A DNA stretch of 64,000 nt from Planctomycetota bacterium (GTDB lineage Bacteria; Planctomycetota; UBA1135; GCA-002686595), in the NCBI GenBank assembly GCA_016712565.1, contig JADJQU010000006.1, positions 434,001-498,000 of the forward strand. Direction: 5' to 3'. Of this stretch, positions 44,758 through 53,595 are shown in pieces; position 1 is the first letter of the stretch, and every line of letters begins with the position of its first letter. The position numbers and the translations under genes were made by a program. A model generated the notes under the pieces. That model did no database searches, was not told where the DNA came from, and worked only from the letters and a program-made list of their open reading frames with translations.

Positions 44758-46220
44758 GCGAAGCCCTGCCTGAGCCCGCGGATGCGCCCCACGCCGACGG
44801 CCTGGACCTCGGCTTCGTGAGCATGGGCTACGCGCCGGACGTGGGCGGCATCGAGACGCACACGGCCGAGGTGGCGCGCGAGCTCCTGGCCCGCGGCCAC
44901 CGCGTCCACGTCCTGTGCATCGACCCCGGGAGCGACGCGCCATTCCTCAGCGTGCGCGACGAAATCGTGGACGGAGTCGGCGTGCGACGCGTCAGCTACC
45001 GCTACCAGGACCACCGCGCCCTGGCGGATCTGGGCTCGCGCCGGGCGGCCAATGACGTGGTCATGGCCTGGCTTGCCGGGGTGCCCACGGACGTGGTCCA
45101 CGTGCACCACGGCAGTCCTTTTTCCGCGGGCGTGCTGGGCGCGATTCACGACATGGGCCGTCCCCTGTGCGTCACGCTGCACGACTATTGGTTCCTCTGC
45201 CCCCGGGGCCAGATGCTGCGGGTCGACGGCGTGGTGTGCGAGCGCGTGGACCACGCCGCCTGCGCGGAATGTCTGGGCGCCACCTGGCCGCATCTGATGC
45301 CCTCCACGGGCGGCGAGCTGCGGGGACCCCGAGGCGCGCACCTTGGGGACGACGAACAGGCCGCCCGTGCCCGCAGCGAGCACGCCCTGGAGATGCTGGC
45401 CCTGGCCGACCGCCTGTTCACGCCATCCTCCGCGGCGCGCGCGGTGTTCGAGCGCTGCGGCGTGCCCGAGGGCCGCATCCGCCTGCTTGCGAACGGCGTG
45501 GACACGAGAAATCTCCCCCAGGCCGTGGCGGCCCTGCGGCGCGCGGAGGCGCGGCGGGACGGCGTGCTTCGCGTGGGCGTCCTGGGCAGCGCCCAGCCCT
45601 CGAAGGGAGTGCTCGAATTCGCCCGCGCGGCCCTCTCGATCGAGACCAGGGAGCTCTCGATCGAAGTTCATGGGCCCGTGCCGGACTACCACGGCGACGG
45701 CACCTACGCGGCGGAGCTGCGGGCCCTTTCCCTGGCGGACGACCGCCTTCAATTGCGCGGTCCCTACGCGCGCGCGGACCTGCCGCGGGTCCTCGCGCGC
45801 CTGGACGTGGTGGCCGTGCCCTCCCGTTGGAACGAGGTCTTCGGCCTGTCCGCCCGCGAAGCGCGGGCCGCGGGCGTTCCGGTCCTGGCCTCCGAGCGCG
45901 GCGGGCTTCTGGATCTGGCCGGCGATCCCGGAGTGCGCCTCCTCTCCAGCGAGGATTTCTCGGCCTGGCGCGCGGCACTGGAAGAGCTGCTTTCCGACCG
46001 CAAGCGCCTCGCTTTCGTTCCGGCCCCCGGTGGGCGCACCGCCCACGAACTCGCCCTGGAACTGGAGGTCCACTACGTGGATCTCGTGCGCACCCTGCTG
46101 GGCCGCGAACCAGCCCTGCTGTTCGAGCCCGGCCAGGACCGCGCGCGGCCGCGCCACGACGCCGCGCTGACCGAGCGCACCCTGGCCCAGAAGGTGTGGC
46201 GCTTCCTGCGGGGGGATTAA
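44754..46220 (+). CDS. GT4 family glycosyltransferase
   Basis: The 488-residue enzyme has the same architecture: GYAPDVGGIETHTAEVARELLARGH, a Cys motif (CPRGQ... CAECLG), then LGSAQPSKGVLEFARAAL and PSRWNEVFGLSAREARAAGVP near 355-375. The Cys-containing insert is shared with its upstream neighbour, which suggests that they arose by duplication. ATG at 44754 overlaps the upstream stop. It ends 85 bases from the convergent GT gene. Confidence 0.88.
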   Translation: MSEALPEPADAPHADGLDLGFVSMGYAPDVGGIETHTAEVARELLARGHRVHVLCIDPGSDAPFLSVRDEIVDGVGVRRVSYRYQDHRALADLGSRRAANDVVMAWLAGVPTDVVHVHHGSPFSAGVLGAIHDMGRPLCVTLHDYWFLCPRGQMLRVDGVVCERVDHAACAECLGATWPHLMPSTGGELRGPRGAHLGDDEQAARARSEHALEMLALADRLFTPSSAARAVFERCGVPEGRIRLLANGVDTRNLPQAVAALRRAEARRDGVLRVGVLGSAQPSKGVLEFARAALSIETRELSIEVHGPVPDYHGDGTYAAELRALSLADDRLQLRGPYARADLPRVLARLDVVAVPSRWNEVFGLSAREARAAGVPVLASERGGLLDLAGDPGVRLLSSEDFSAWRAALEELLSDRKRLAFVPAPGGRTAHELALELEVHYVDLVRTLLGREPALLFEPGQDRARPRHDAALTERTLAQKVWRFLRGD

Positions 46221-46305
46221 GGGCCTCCGGCAGGCGGCGGACTGGGATCGACCCGCCGGCTGGCGAAGGAAGAGCCCGGGCGCGGATCGCCAGGGCCGGC
46301 GGAGG

Positions 46306-47499
46306 TCAGCCCGCCGCCGCCCGCTCCCAAGCCGAGAGCAACTTGGGGGCCAGCGCGGACCAGGTGTAGCGTTCGAGAGCCCGTTGGCGCGCGCGCAGGG
46401 CTCGCTGCGCGGCGGCGGCGGGGCGCGCGAGCACGTCGAGGACCTCCCGGGCGAAGTCCGGCGCCGAATCCGCGAGGCCCAGGTGCTCCTCCCCGCGGAA
46501 GGCGAGGCCCTCGGCGCCGACCTGGGTGCTGACCACGGGCGTGCCCGTGGCGGCCGCCTCCACGAGTTTGAGGCGCGTGCCGCCGCCGATGCGCAGGGGA
46601 ATCACCAGCAGCGCCGCGCGCCGCAGGTGGGGCACCACGTCGAGGACGTCCGCTTCGAGCCGCACGGAATCCGGGGCTGAGGTCCGGGCCTCGTCGCACA
46701 GGGCCCGCGCCGCCGGTCCCGGCCTGGAGCCCACCACGGACAGGCGCAGTCCGGGTCGCGCATTGCGCACCAGGGGCAGCACCTCCCGGATCCACCAGGC
46801 GAGCCCGTCCAGATTGGGTCCGTAGTCGAGGCTCCCCAGGAACAGGATCTCGTCGGCGCGGCGTCGCGCGTTCTCCGCCGTGTCCGGGTGGAATCGCAAC
46901 GGATCGAAGCCCGATTCCACCACCGCGGGCGCGAGGGCCGGCCGGCGGTGGGACAGGCGGCGCGCGTCCTCCTGGCTCGTGACCACGTGGTGGGGCGAGC
47001 GACGGGCCGCGAAGCGCTCCAGGCGTTCGAGCTTCATCAGGTCGAAGGCCTGGCGAAATCCCCGCGGCCCCGGCAGGTCGGCGAAGTACTCCAAGTCCAG
47101 CTTGTGATGGTGGATCACCACGGGCGTGCTGCACTGCGAGGGAAGCGCGCGCGCAAGGAACATCTCGTCCAGGTGCACCAGGTCGTACTTCGAGGGGACG
47201 AGCTCGCGCCCCAGGGCCTCGCGCAGTCCGCTGGAGCAGAACCAGCGCTCGACGCACGGAGTCGTCAAGGTTCGCCACGGGCCGGGCGAACTGCGAGCGA
47301 AGAGCTCCACGGACTTCACCACGCCCGACAGGGCCGCCACGGCCGCGGCGTCGCGCGCGGAATCGGCTCCGGACCGCGCCACGGCCCGAAGATGGATCTC
47401 CACCGCAGGCGCCAGGGCCCGCAGGAGTTCGAACGTGCGCACCCGGCCGCCGCTGTCCGGCGGGTGGGGCAGTGCGGGCGCCACGAACAGGCACTTCAC
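46306..47499 (-). CDS. GT4 family glycosyltransferase
   Basis: The 397-residue enzyme starts VKCLFVAPALPHPPDSGGRVRTFELLRAL, with the acceptor loop near residue 15, and has HHHKLDLEYFADLPG and donor motifs LFLGSLDYGPNLDGLAWW and PLRIGGGTRLKLVEAAATGTP near 305-325. This pattern is common in exopolysaccharide clusters. The GTG start overlaps the stop of the upstream histidine phosphatase gene (GTGA), so the pair is translationally coupled. It faces the three-gene unit on the other strand. Confidence 0.87.
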   Translation of the reverse strand: MKCLFVAPALPHPPDSGGRVRTFELLRALAPAVEIHLRAVARSGADSARDAAAVAALSGVVKSVELFARSSPGPWRTLTTPCVERWFCSSGLREALGRELVPSKYDLVHLDEMFLARALPSQCSTPVVIHHHKLDLEYFADLPGPRGFRQAFDLMKLERLERFAARRSPHHVVTSQEDARRLSHRRPALAPAVVESGFDPLRFHPDTAENARRRADEILFLGSLDYGPNLDGLAWWIREVLPLVRNARPGLRLSVVGSRPGPAARALCDEARTSAPDSVRLEADVLDVVPHLRRAALLVIPLRIGGGTRLKLVEAAATGTPVVSTQVGAEGLAFRGEEHLGLADSAPDFAREVLDVLARPAAAAQRALRARQRALERYTWSALAPKLLSAWERAAAG

Positions 47500-48248
47500 G
47501 GCGCGGGCGGCCAGGGCCCGGGGCCCTTGACGTTGGCGCGCAGGAGGCGCCAGCCGCCCGGATCGGCCGGTCCTCGGGGGTCCGCCGGGCGCGGCGGAGC
47601 ATCGTGCAGCAGGCAGGCGCCCGAGAGGTCGATGCGCAGGCGAAAGGAGACCGTGGGCTCCAGGCCCAGCATGCGCGAGAGCAGCACGCGCACCACGTTG
47701 TAGTGACAGGTGACGGCCACGAGCCGCGCGCCCGAGCGGAGGCCCGTTTCCAACTCGGGCCAGGCGCGCCGCAGCACGTCGCGATCGGTCTCGCCGCCGT
47801 GGGCGTTGTAGTTCCAGGGGTCGGCGTAGAAGCCGGCGAGTTCCAGAGGACGATCGCGCGACAGGTCGGCGATGGGGAGGCCCTGCCAGGTTCCGCGCTG
47901 GATCTCCGCCAGACCCGGGCTGACGCTGAGCCTTGCGCCGCTTCCCTGGGCGATGCCCTCTCCCAGGGTGCGCGCACGCACGAGGTGGGAGCTCAGCACG
48001 CGCTCGAAGGGCAGCGTGGAGAAGGCGCCCACCGCCGTGCGGGTGTCGAGGGCGCCCTGGGGCGAGAGCGGCACGTCCATTCCGCCGTAGGCACGGCCCT
48101 GCCATTCTTCCGCCACCTCGCCGTGACGCAGGAGCCACACCCAGGCCCCGGTCCCGTAGCCCGGGTGTCGGCCCGGGCGGTCGAACTCCGGCCGCTGCGC
48201 TCCCGCGCCGGAATTCCCCGGAGGCTCTTGGTGGGTGGGGGCCTGCAT
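47496..48248 (-). CDS. Histidine phosphatase family protein
   Basis: The 250-residue protein has the phosphoglycerate mutase-like RHGE motif in VWLLRHGEVAEEWQGR (near 40), a second Arg/His pair in SSHLVRARTLGEG, the Glu of GLAEIQRGTWQG and CHYNVVRVLLSRMLG, where the second catalytic His lies. It resembles alpha-ribazole phosphatase (CobC) or sugar-phosphate phosphatases. Coupled translation with a GT4 gene hints that it dephosphorylates a sugar product, as in the glucosyl-phosphoglycerate pathway, but this is inference. Start: ATG at 48248, about 10 bases after a GACACT box. Confidence 0.85.
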   Translation of the reverse strand: MQAPTHQEPPGNSGAGAQRPEFDRPGRHPGYGTGAWVWLLRHGEVAEEWQGRAYGGMDVPLSPQGALDTRTAVGAFSTLPFERVLSSHLVRARTLGEGIAQGSGARLSVSPGLAEIQRGTWQGLPIADLSRDRPLELAGFYADPWNYNAHGGETDRDVLRRAWPELETGLRSGARLVAVTCHYNVVRVLLSRMLGLEPTVSFRLRIDLSGACLLHDAPPRPADPRGPADPGGWRLLRANVKGPGPWPPAP

Positions 48249-48489
48249 GGGCGCCGCCAGTGTCCCGTCTCCGAAGTCCGTTGGCAAAAGGCCCCGCGCT
48301 GCCTTTTGCGAGCTCGATTGCGGCGTGAAGGCGAGGCCTTTCGTCCCGGGGGATCCGGTCAGCGGCTTGCCAAGGGCCGGCGGGCCCCTAAAGTCTCTGC
48401 TCCAAACCCCTCCCCCGGATCGCCCACAGCGCTCCAGAACGACCCCGACCCGCGGCCCAAAGAAGCGCCGCGAATCGAGCCGCCGCACC

Positions 48490-48771
48490 ATGCCGAAGAT
48501 CACCCTCGCCGCCAACGGCAAGTCCTACGAGGTTCCCGCGGGCACCAAGTTCCTGGACTTCTGCCAGGACAACCGAGCGCCCCACGAGTACGGCTGCACC
48601 GTCGGGAGCTGCGGCACCTGCCGCCTGGTGCTCGAAGCGGGCAGCGAGAACGTCGATCCGGCCACCGACGAGGAGCTGGAGACCTTGGAGATGTGCACCG
48701 ACGTGGCCGGGGCGCGGCTCGGCTGCCAGTTGGTCGTGCGCGGCGACATCCGCGTCAAGCAGATCGACTAG
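48490..48771 (+). CDS. 2Fe-2S ferredoxin
   Basis: The 93-residue protein is a plant-type/adrenodoxin-like ferredoxin. Cluster ligands are Cys36, Cys41 and Cys44 in GCTVGSCGTC and Cys79 in GCQLVVRGD. It carries single electrons; the partner is unknown. The elbB gene starts 8 bases after its stop. A TAAAGT box near 48387 may be the promoter, leaving a leader of about 100 bases. Confidence 0.92.
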   Translation: MPKITLAANGKSYEVPAGTKFLDFCQDNRAPHEYGCTVGSCGTCRLVLEAGSENVDPATDEELETLEMCTDVAGARLGCQLVVRGDIRVKQID

Positions 48772-48779
48772 GGGTCCCC

Positions 48780-49466
48780 ATGGACGTCCTGGTGCTCTTG
48801 TCCGGCGCGGGTTTCCTGGACGGGAGCGAGATCCACGAGTCGGTCCTCTCCCTCGCGGCCCTCGATCGTCTGGGCGCCCGGGTCACCCTCGCCGCGCCCG
48901 ACGTGCCCGTGTCGGCCGTGGACCATCGCACGGGGAAGCCCGACGGCGCGACGCGCTCCTCCCTGGCCGAGGCCGCGCGCATCGCCCGCGGCAAGATCGT
49001 CGACGTCCGGCAACTGGACCCCGCGCGCTTCGACGCCCTGGTGATGCCCGGTGGCTACGGGGCCGCCAAGATCCTGTGCGATTTCGAGAGCGCGGGAGCC
49101 GCGGCCCGGGTCCAGCCGGACGTGGCGCGCGTCGTGCTCGGCATGCTCCAGGCCCAGAAGCCGGTGGTCGCGATCTGCATCGCCCCGGCCGTGGTGGCCG
49201 CCGTGCTGCGGGACGCGGGACTCTCCGCGCGGCTCACGCTCGGCGACGACCCCGGCCTGATCGAAGTCCTCGGCCGCATGGGCCAGACGGGCGTTCCGTG
49301 CGCCGTGGACCAGTGCGTGGTGGACGAGGCGCGTCGCATCGTCACCACGCCCGCCTACATGTACGAGGCGCGCATTGCCGACGTGGCCCGCGGCATCGAG
49401 CGGGCGATCGAAGCCCTGGGTGAATGGTGCGCGGCGGGCCCTAGGCCGCGGCGCGCGTCCAGCTGA
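48780..49466 (+). CDS. elbB: Isoprenoid biosynthesis glyoxalase ElbB
   Basis: The 228-residue protein belongs to the DJ-1/PfpI superfamily branch ElbB, with LSGAGFLDGSEIHESVLSLAAL, DALVMPGGYGAAKILCDFE and CIAPAVVAA, where the conserved Cys near 137 is the nucleophile. Escherichia coli ElbB is a glyoxalase; the name relates to an early isoprenoid phenotype. It is cytoplasmic. The gene is in a two-gene unit with the ferredoxin. Its last 26 bases overlap the end of the convergent DoxX gene. Confidence 0.93.
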   Translation: MDVLVLLSGAGFLDGSEIHESVLSLAALDRLGARVTLAAPDVPVSAVDHRTGKPDGATRSSLAEAARIARGKIVDVRQLDPARFDALVMPGGYGAAKILCDFESAGAAARVQPDVARVVLGMLQAQKPVVAICIAPAVVAAVLRDAGLSARLTLGDDPGLIEVLGRMGQTGVPCAVDQCVVDEARRIVTTPAYMYEARIADVARGIERAIEALGEWCAAGPRPRRASS

Positions 49467-49914
49467 TCCAGCCCGGGAAGTGCCCGTCGAAGATCGAGTC
49501 CAGGCCCAGGCGACGGCCGGCCCGTGACAGCGCGCAGGCGAAGGCGCACAGGGCCACCAGCAGCGCGAAGGGGGTCTGTTCGGCGGGGCCGGCGAAGGAG
49601 AAGGCCAGCATCATCAGGCCGACCATGACCCCTGCCGGGCGCGTCAGGGCGCCCAGGAACAGCGCCACCCCGCCCAAGAGCTCACCCCATTGGATGATCT
49701 GCGCGAAGGCCTCGGGGTAGGGGTAGACCACGGCGTTCATGAAGCTCGCGAACCAGGTCGGCGCCTCCTCCACGCGAGACTTGGTCGACAGCACCAGCTC
49801 GCCGCCGACGCCGCCCAGGATCTTCTGCCAGCCCGCGACGGTGATGGTCGCGCCGACGGCGAGTCGCACCAGCACCAGGCCCCAGCTCGGACTTTCGGAA
49901 TCGTAGTCGCTCAT
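49441..49914 (-). CDS. DoxX family membrane protein
   Basis: The 157-residue protein has four membrane helices, at about residues 15-35, 70-92, 97-117 and 120-140, and the DoxX pattern RLAVGATITVAGWQKIL plus IQWGELLGGVALFLGALTR. DoxX-like proteins are linked to quinone or thiosulfate redox in some organisms and to unknown roles in most. MSDYDSES at 49914 is the start. A TAGAAC box lies about 40 bases upstream. The 3' end overlaps elbB. Confidence 0.85.
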   Translation of the reverse strand: MSDYDSESPSWGLVLVRLAVGATITVAGWQKILGGVGGELVLSTKSRVEEAPTWFASFMNAVVYPYPEAFAQIIQWGELLGGVALFLGALTRPAGVMVGLMMLAFSFAGPAEQTPFALLVALCAFACALSRAGRRLGLDSIFDGHFPGWISWTRAAA

Positions 49915-50002
49915 GGTTGGCGGCCCTCCAGGCACGCGCCCATGGTTCTAGCGACTGCCCCCGGCCGATTCCACCGGGCGAGGCCGGCCGCGGGCCAAGA
50001 CC

Positions 50003-51478
50003 TCAGGAAAGGCTCTCGGCGGGCTCCACCAAGAGGCCGCGCCTTCCGCCCGCCAGGCTGCGGACCTTGGCCCACAGGTAGCCCAGGCCGAAGCGCGAGA
50101 GGCGCCTCAGGTTGTCGGGGTTCGAGAGCGCCATGGCCACGTAGTGCTTGCCCACCCGGGGGCGGCGGTAGAAGGCCAGCAGCAGGGCCTGGTACTCGCG
50201 GTCCAACTGCTCGATCGAGATGCCCTCCGGCGACCAGACGAAGTTCATGCCGTTCATCTTCTGCCAGTGGTCGGGCCGAATCTTCGTGCCGTAGAGCTCC
50301 TCGTAGATCGGCGAGCCCGGGTAGGGCGTGAACTTGGTCAGGTTCATGATGTCCATGGGGATGCGGCGCACGAAGTCGCGCGTCATCCGGATGGTCTCGG
50401 CCGTCTCGCCGGGGTAGCCCAGCATGAACAGGCCCTTGGTGCGGATTCCGGCGGCGTGGGTCCAGGCCACCGCCTGCTCCGACTCGGCCACGCGGGCGTC
50501 CTTGTCCATCTTGCGCAGCAGCTCGTCGGACCCTGTTTCCAGGCCGAAGCTGATCTCCCAGCAGCCGGCGCGCTTCATCAGCGCCAGCACCTGGGGCTTG
50601 ACGGTGTCCACACGCGCCGTGCAGGTCCAGGTGATGCCGAGCTTGGTCTCCAGCAGGCGTTCGCAGAATTCCGTGACCCGCGTGCGGCTGGCCAGGAACA
50701 GGTCGTCCACGAAGAGCACGTGGCGCACGCCCCAGTTCGTGTGCAGGTGCTCGATCATGCGCACCACGGCGGCCGGCGTGTAGGCGCGCACCCGGGCGCC
50801 GAAGGTCGAGGTGTCGCAGAAGCGACAGTGGAAGGGACAGCCGCGCGAGGCCGCCAGGGTGGCCACCGGACCGCGGGGATAGTCGAAGATCGCCGGCGGA
50901 TAGGCTGCGGGGAATCCCGGCAGCAGGTCCCAGGCCGGCATGGGCAACTCGTCCAGCTCCTTGCGGATCGGCTGGGGGGCATTGGCCCGCACGCCCTGGG
51001 CGTCGCGCCACAGGAGCCCCGCGATGCGCGCCAGGTCGCCGCCGCGCTCGTAGTAGTCGAGCAGCTCCTCCAGGGCCCACTCGCCCTCGCCGACGACCGC
51101 CAGGTCGAAATCGGGGAAGCGCTCCAGGGTCTCGCGGCCCATGGAGGAGATGTGGGGCCCGCCGACCAGGATCGGCACCTCGGGCAGCGCGCGCCGGATT
51201 CCGCGGGCCACCTGCGCCGCGGACCACACACCGACGGTGAAGAGCGTGATGCCGACCACGTCCGGGCGGCTCGCGACCACGCGCTCGATCACCGCCTGGG
51301 CGTCGAGGCTCTCTGCGTCGCTCTCGACGATCACGGGCGTCCAGCCCCGTTCGCGGGCCACGGAGGCGAGGTGGAGCAGGCCCAGGGAGGGCGAGCGGTT
51401 CGTGACGTGGCGCACGAACTCGTAGCCGGGCGCGATGCGCTCGTACGGCGGATTCACGAGCGTGATGCGCCGTTCCAT
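50003..51478 (-). CDS. B12-binding radical SAM protein
   Basis: The 491-residue protein has an N-terminal cobalamin-binding domain (about 1-150; SLGLLHLASVARERGW, PILVGGPHISS) and a radical SAM domain with the cluster motif CPFHCRFC near residue 200. Later motifs are GLETGSDELLRKMDKD and FMLGYPGETAETI. Members use methylcobalamin and SAM radicals to methylate or rearrange lipids, cofactors or natural products (the BchE and HpnP group). Its exact product is not predictable. The start is ATG at 51478, with a perfect TAGACT box 7 bases upstream, so it is likely leaderless. Confidence 0.9.
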   Translation of the reverse strand: MERRITLVNPPYERIAPGYEFVRHVTNRSPSLGLLHLASVARERGWTPVIVESDAESLDAQAVIERVVASRPDVVGITLFTVGVWSAAQVARGIRRALPEVPILVGGPHISSMGRETLERFPDFDLAVVGEGEWALEELLDYYERGGDLARIAGLLWRDAQGVRANAPQPIRKELDELPMPAWDLLPGFPAAYPPAIFDYPRGPVATLAASRGCPFHCRFCDTSTFGARVRAYTPAAVVRMIEHLHTNWGVRHVLFVDDLFLASRTRVTEFCERLLETKLGITWTCTARVDTVKPQVLALMKRAGCWEISFGLETGSDELLRKMDKDARVAESEQAVAWTHAAGIRTKGLFMLGYPGETAETIRMTRDFVRRIPMDIMNLTKFTPYPGSPIYEELYGTKIRPDHWQKMNGMNFVWSPEGISIEQLDREYQALLLAFYRRPRVGKHYVAMALSNPDNLRRLSRFGLGYLWAKVRSLAGGRRGLLVEPAESLS

Positions 51479-51485
51479 GGGGGCG

Positions 51486-51491
51486 AGTCTA
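51486..51491 (-). promoter_or_regulatory. -10-like box of the radical SAM gene
   Basis: TAGACT on the minus strand, exactly 7 bases before ATG 51478. Transcription would start at the A of the start codon. Confidence 0.5.
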
Positions 51492-51628
51492 GCTCCCCGC
51501 CGGCCGTCGAACATCCGCGGCCCAGGGGAACCCGCCGCAGCAGGGGAACCCGCCGGGCCGGGGGATCCCGGCGGCCCGGCCCGGGGCGAGGGGAGAGCGG
51601 CACCCGGGGGCTCGGCCGCCCCTGGCGC

Positions 51629-52804
51629 TCAGGTCGCTTCCGGAAGGCGCAGCGTCGCGGTGTCCGCCTTCGGCGGCCGCGCGGGCAGGGCCGGCCGCAG
51701 ACGCTCGAGCACCTTTTGGGCGGTGGCTCGGTACCCCGTCAGCTTGCCGCCGTAGATGGCCACCCGCCGCACCGATTGGGGGTCGTCGACGGCGAGTTGG
51801 ACCTCGCGGGTCCTGCCCGTGGCGCTCGTCGCCCCGCCGTCCCGGGGCAAGACGCGCAGGCCCGCCCAGGCGTCGATGTACTCGGCGGGATGCTGGGGGA
51901 AGTGGCGTTCCAGACATTGGCCCAGGTAGAGCACTTCCTCCGCGCTGGGCTGCAGGGCCTCGGGCGCCTGGGTCCAGGCCCGCTCGGTGGTGCCCACGAG
52001 GGTGTGACCGCGCCAGGGCATGACGAACACCGCGCGCCGGTCCTCGGGGGCCTCCACGTAGTAGATGCCCTTGGTGATCTGGCCGCTGACCTCGAGGTGG
52101 GTTCCGGCGACCAATTCCACCTGCGGTTTCGGTCCCACGGGGCTGGCCCGGGACTGCAAGTCCGCGGTCCAGGGGCCTCCGGCCAGCACCAGGGTCCCCG
52201 CCGTGCATTCGGCCACGCGGCCGCCCACGCTCCAGTGGACCACGTAGGCGTCACCGTCGCGCTGGGCCGAAAGCCAGCGGGCGCCCAGCAGGGTCTGTGC
52301 TCCAAGGTCCTCGGCCGAACGCACCACGGCCCGGGTCAGGGCCCCGTCGTCGGTCTGGCCGTCGCGATAGCGAAAGACCGCCTGCAGGCCCCCTGTATCC
52401 AGGCCGTCGAGGGCGGCCCACTGCGAGCGGGGGAGGGTCTCGAAGCGCGCGTCGGCCCCCAGGCCTCCCAGGAGCGCGTAGAGGGAGAGCCCGGCGCGCA
52501 ACTTCCACGGCCGCCGCGAGGTTTCGCGGTAGACCGGGATGTGGAAGTCCACCAGGCGCACCAGATGGGGCGCCACCGCGAGCAGGATGCGCCGCTCGGC
52601 CAGGGATTCGCGCACCAGCCCGAATCGCGCGGTCTCCAGGTAGCGCAGGCCGCCGTGGATCAATTTGCTGGAGCGGCTCGAGGTGCCGGCGGCAATGCCG
52701 CGCTCCTCCAGGAGCAGCACGCTCCAGCCCCCGGCGGCCGCCGCCTGGGCGACCCCGGCGCCGTGGATTCCCGCGCCGACGACCACCAGGTCGTAGTCGC
52801 TCAA
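51629..52804 (-). CDS. glpD: Glycerol-3-phosphate dehydrogenase-like FAD protein
   Basis: The 391-residue protein has an FAD-binding GxGxxG start, LVVVGAGIHGAGVAQAAAAGG, then SRSSKLIHGGLRYLE, the GlpD/GlpA signature. Other family segments are GGPWTADLQ and AGLRVLPRDGG. It oxidises glycerol-3-phosphate to dihydroxyacetone phosphate and passes electrons to quinone. It lacks the C-terminal domain of about 150 residues found in full-length GlpD. I chose TTG at 52804 as start, overlapping the stop of the upstream GDPD gene. The pair would convert glycerophosphodiesters into glycolysis intermediates. Confidence 0.88.
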   Translation of the reverse strand: MSDYDLVVVGAGIHGAGVAQAAAAGGWSVLLLEERGIAAGTSSRSSKLIHGGLRYLETARFGLVRESLAERRILLAVAPHLVRLVDFHIPVYRETSRRPWKLRAGLSLYALLGGLGADARFETLPRSQWAALDGLDTGGLQAVFRYRDGQTDDGALTRAVVRSAEDLGAQTLLGARWLSAQRDGDAYVVHWSVGGRVAECTAGTLVLAGGPWTADLQSRASPVGPKPQVELVAGTHLEVSGQITKGIYYVEAPEDRRAVFVMPWRGHTLVGTTERAWTQAPEALQPSAEEVLYLGQCLERHFPQHPAEYIDAWAGLRVLPRDGGATSATGRTREVQLAVDDPQSVRRVAIYGGKLTGYRATAQKVLERLRPALPARPPKADTATLRLPEAT

Positions 52805-53571
52805 CGCGCGAGGACTCCGGCGGGCACGCTGGCGGGGCCCAGGGCTCCGGCCATCTCCGCGTAGTCGAAGGTCTCGACGAAACGCACGCCGCGGGCCGCG
52901 AGCACGCGGGCCAGGCCCGGGTCGGCCACCTCGTAGACCGCCACCTGGGCGCCCGGAACGGTGAGCGGGCCCGAGAAGGGCAGGCCGAAGACGTCCGTGA
53001 AGACGAACTCCGGCCGCAGGGCGGCGAGCAGCTCCGTGCGCGTTTCCGCGAAGGTGTCGAACACCGCGCCGAGGGGCAGGTCGCAGGCGCGCCGGGCCTC
53101 CAGCAGGGCCGGGATGCTGAAGGAGATCAGGGCGCAGCGCGCGCGCACCGGCTCGAGGGCCTCCAGCACGCGCCGCAGCACGGCGCGGGTGCCGTGGCGC
53201 TCCAGTGAAATGCGCTTGAGCTCCACGAAGGCGAAGGCATCGCGGCGGCGCAGCAAGAGGTCCACGAGGTCGCAGAGGTGGGCCACGGGCTCGTGCTGGA
53301 AGCGCAGGCCGAAGCGCTCCGGCTCCGCCGCCCGCAGCTCGCGCACCTCCGCGGCGGTCAGGTCGCCGATGGAGGCTTGGGACCCCGTGCGGCCGCAGAT
53401 CCTGCCGATGGTGCGGTCGTGGAAGAGGAAGGGTTCGAGGTCCTTCGAAAGCTGCACGTCCACCTCGACGAACGCAGCGCCTGCGTCCAACGCCGAGGCG
53501 ATCGCCGCTCGGGTGTTTTCGGGGCACACGGCCGTGTGCCCGCGGTGGGCGATGAGATGGGGGACCACCAT
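52801..53571 (-). CDS. Glycerophosphodiester phosphodiesterase
   Basis: The 256-residue cytoplasmic-type protein has the GDPD catalytic pattern: PHLIAHRGHTAVCPENT (first His and Glu-Asn-Thr) near residue 5-20, EVDVQLSKDLEPFLFHD (metal Glu/Asp and second His), FVELKR and later strands. It releases glycerol-3-phosphate from glycerophosphodiesters, which the coupled GlpD-like protein downstream can oxidise. ATG at 53571 lies 9 bases after a TATACT box that is part of the palindrome shared with xylA. The frame is open upstream into xylA but is not conserved-looking. Confidence 0.9.
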   Translation of the reverse strand: MVVPHLIAHRGHTAVCPENTRAAIASALDAGAAFVEVDVQLSKDLEPFLFHDRTIGRICGRTGSQASIGDLTAAEVRELRAAEPERFGLRFQHEPVAHLCDLVDLLLRRRDAFAFVELKRISLERHGTRAVLRRVLEALEPVRARCALISFSIPALLEARRACDLPLGAVFDTFAETRTELLAALRPEFVFTDVFGLPFSGPLTVPGAQVAVYEVADPGLARVLAARGVRFVETFDYAEMAGALGPASVPAGVLAR

Positions 53572-53580
53572 CGTCGTTTC

Positions 53581-53588
53581 AGTATACT
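53581..53588. promoter_or_regulatory. Palindromic AGTATACT: shared -10 of two divergent, probably leaderless genes
   Basis: AGTATACT reads TATACT on both strands. On the plus strand the box (53583-53588) is 7 bases before GTG 53596 (xylA). On the minus strand the box (53586-53581) is 9 bases before ATG 53571 (GDPD). Only 24 bases separate the two start codons, so each gene's upstream promoter DNA would lie in the other's coding sequence. Confidence 0.5.
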
Positions 53589-53595
53589 GGCCCCC

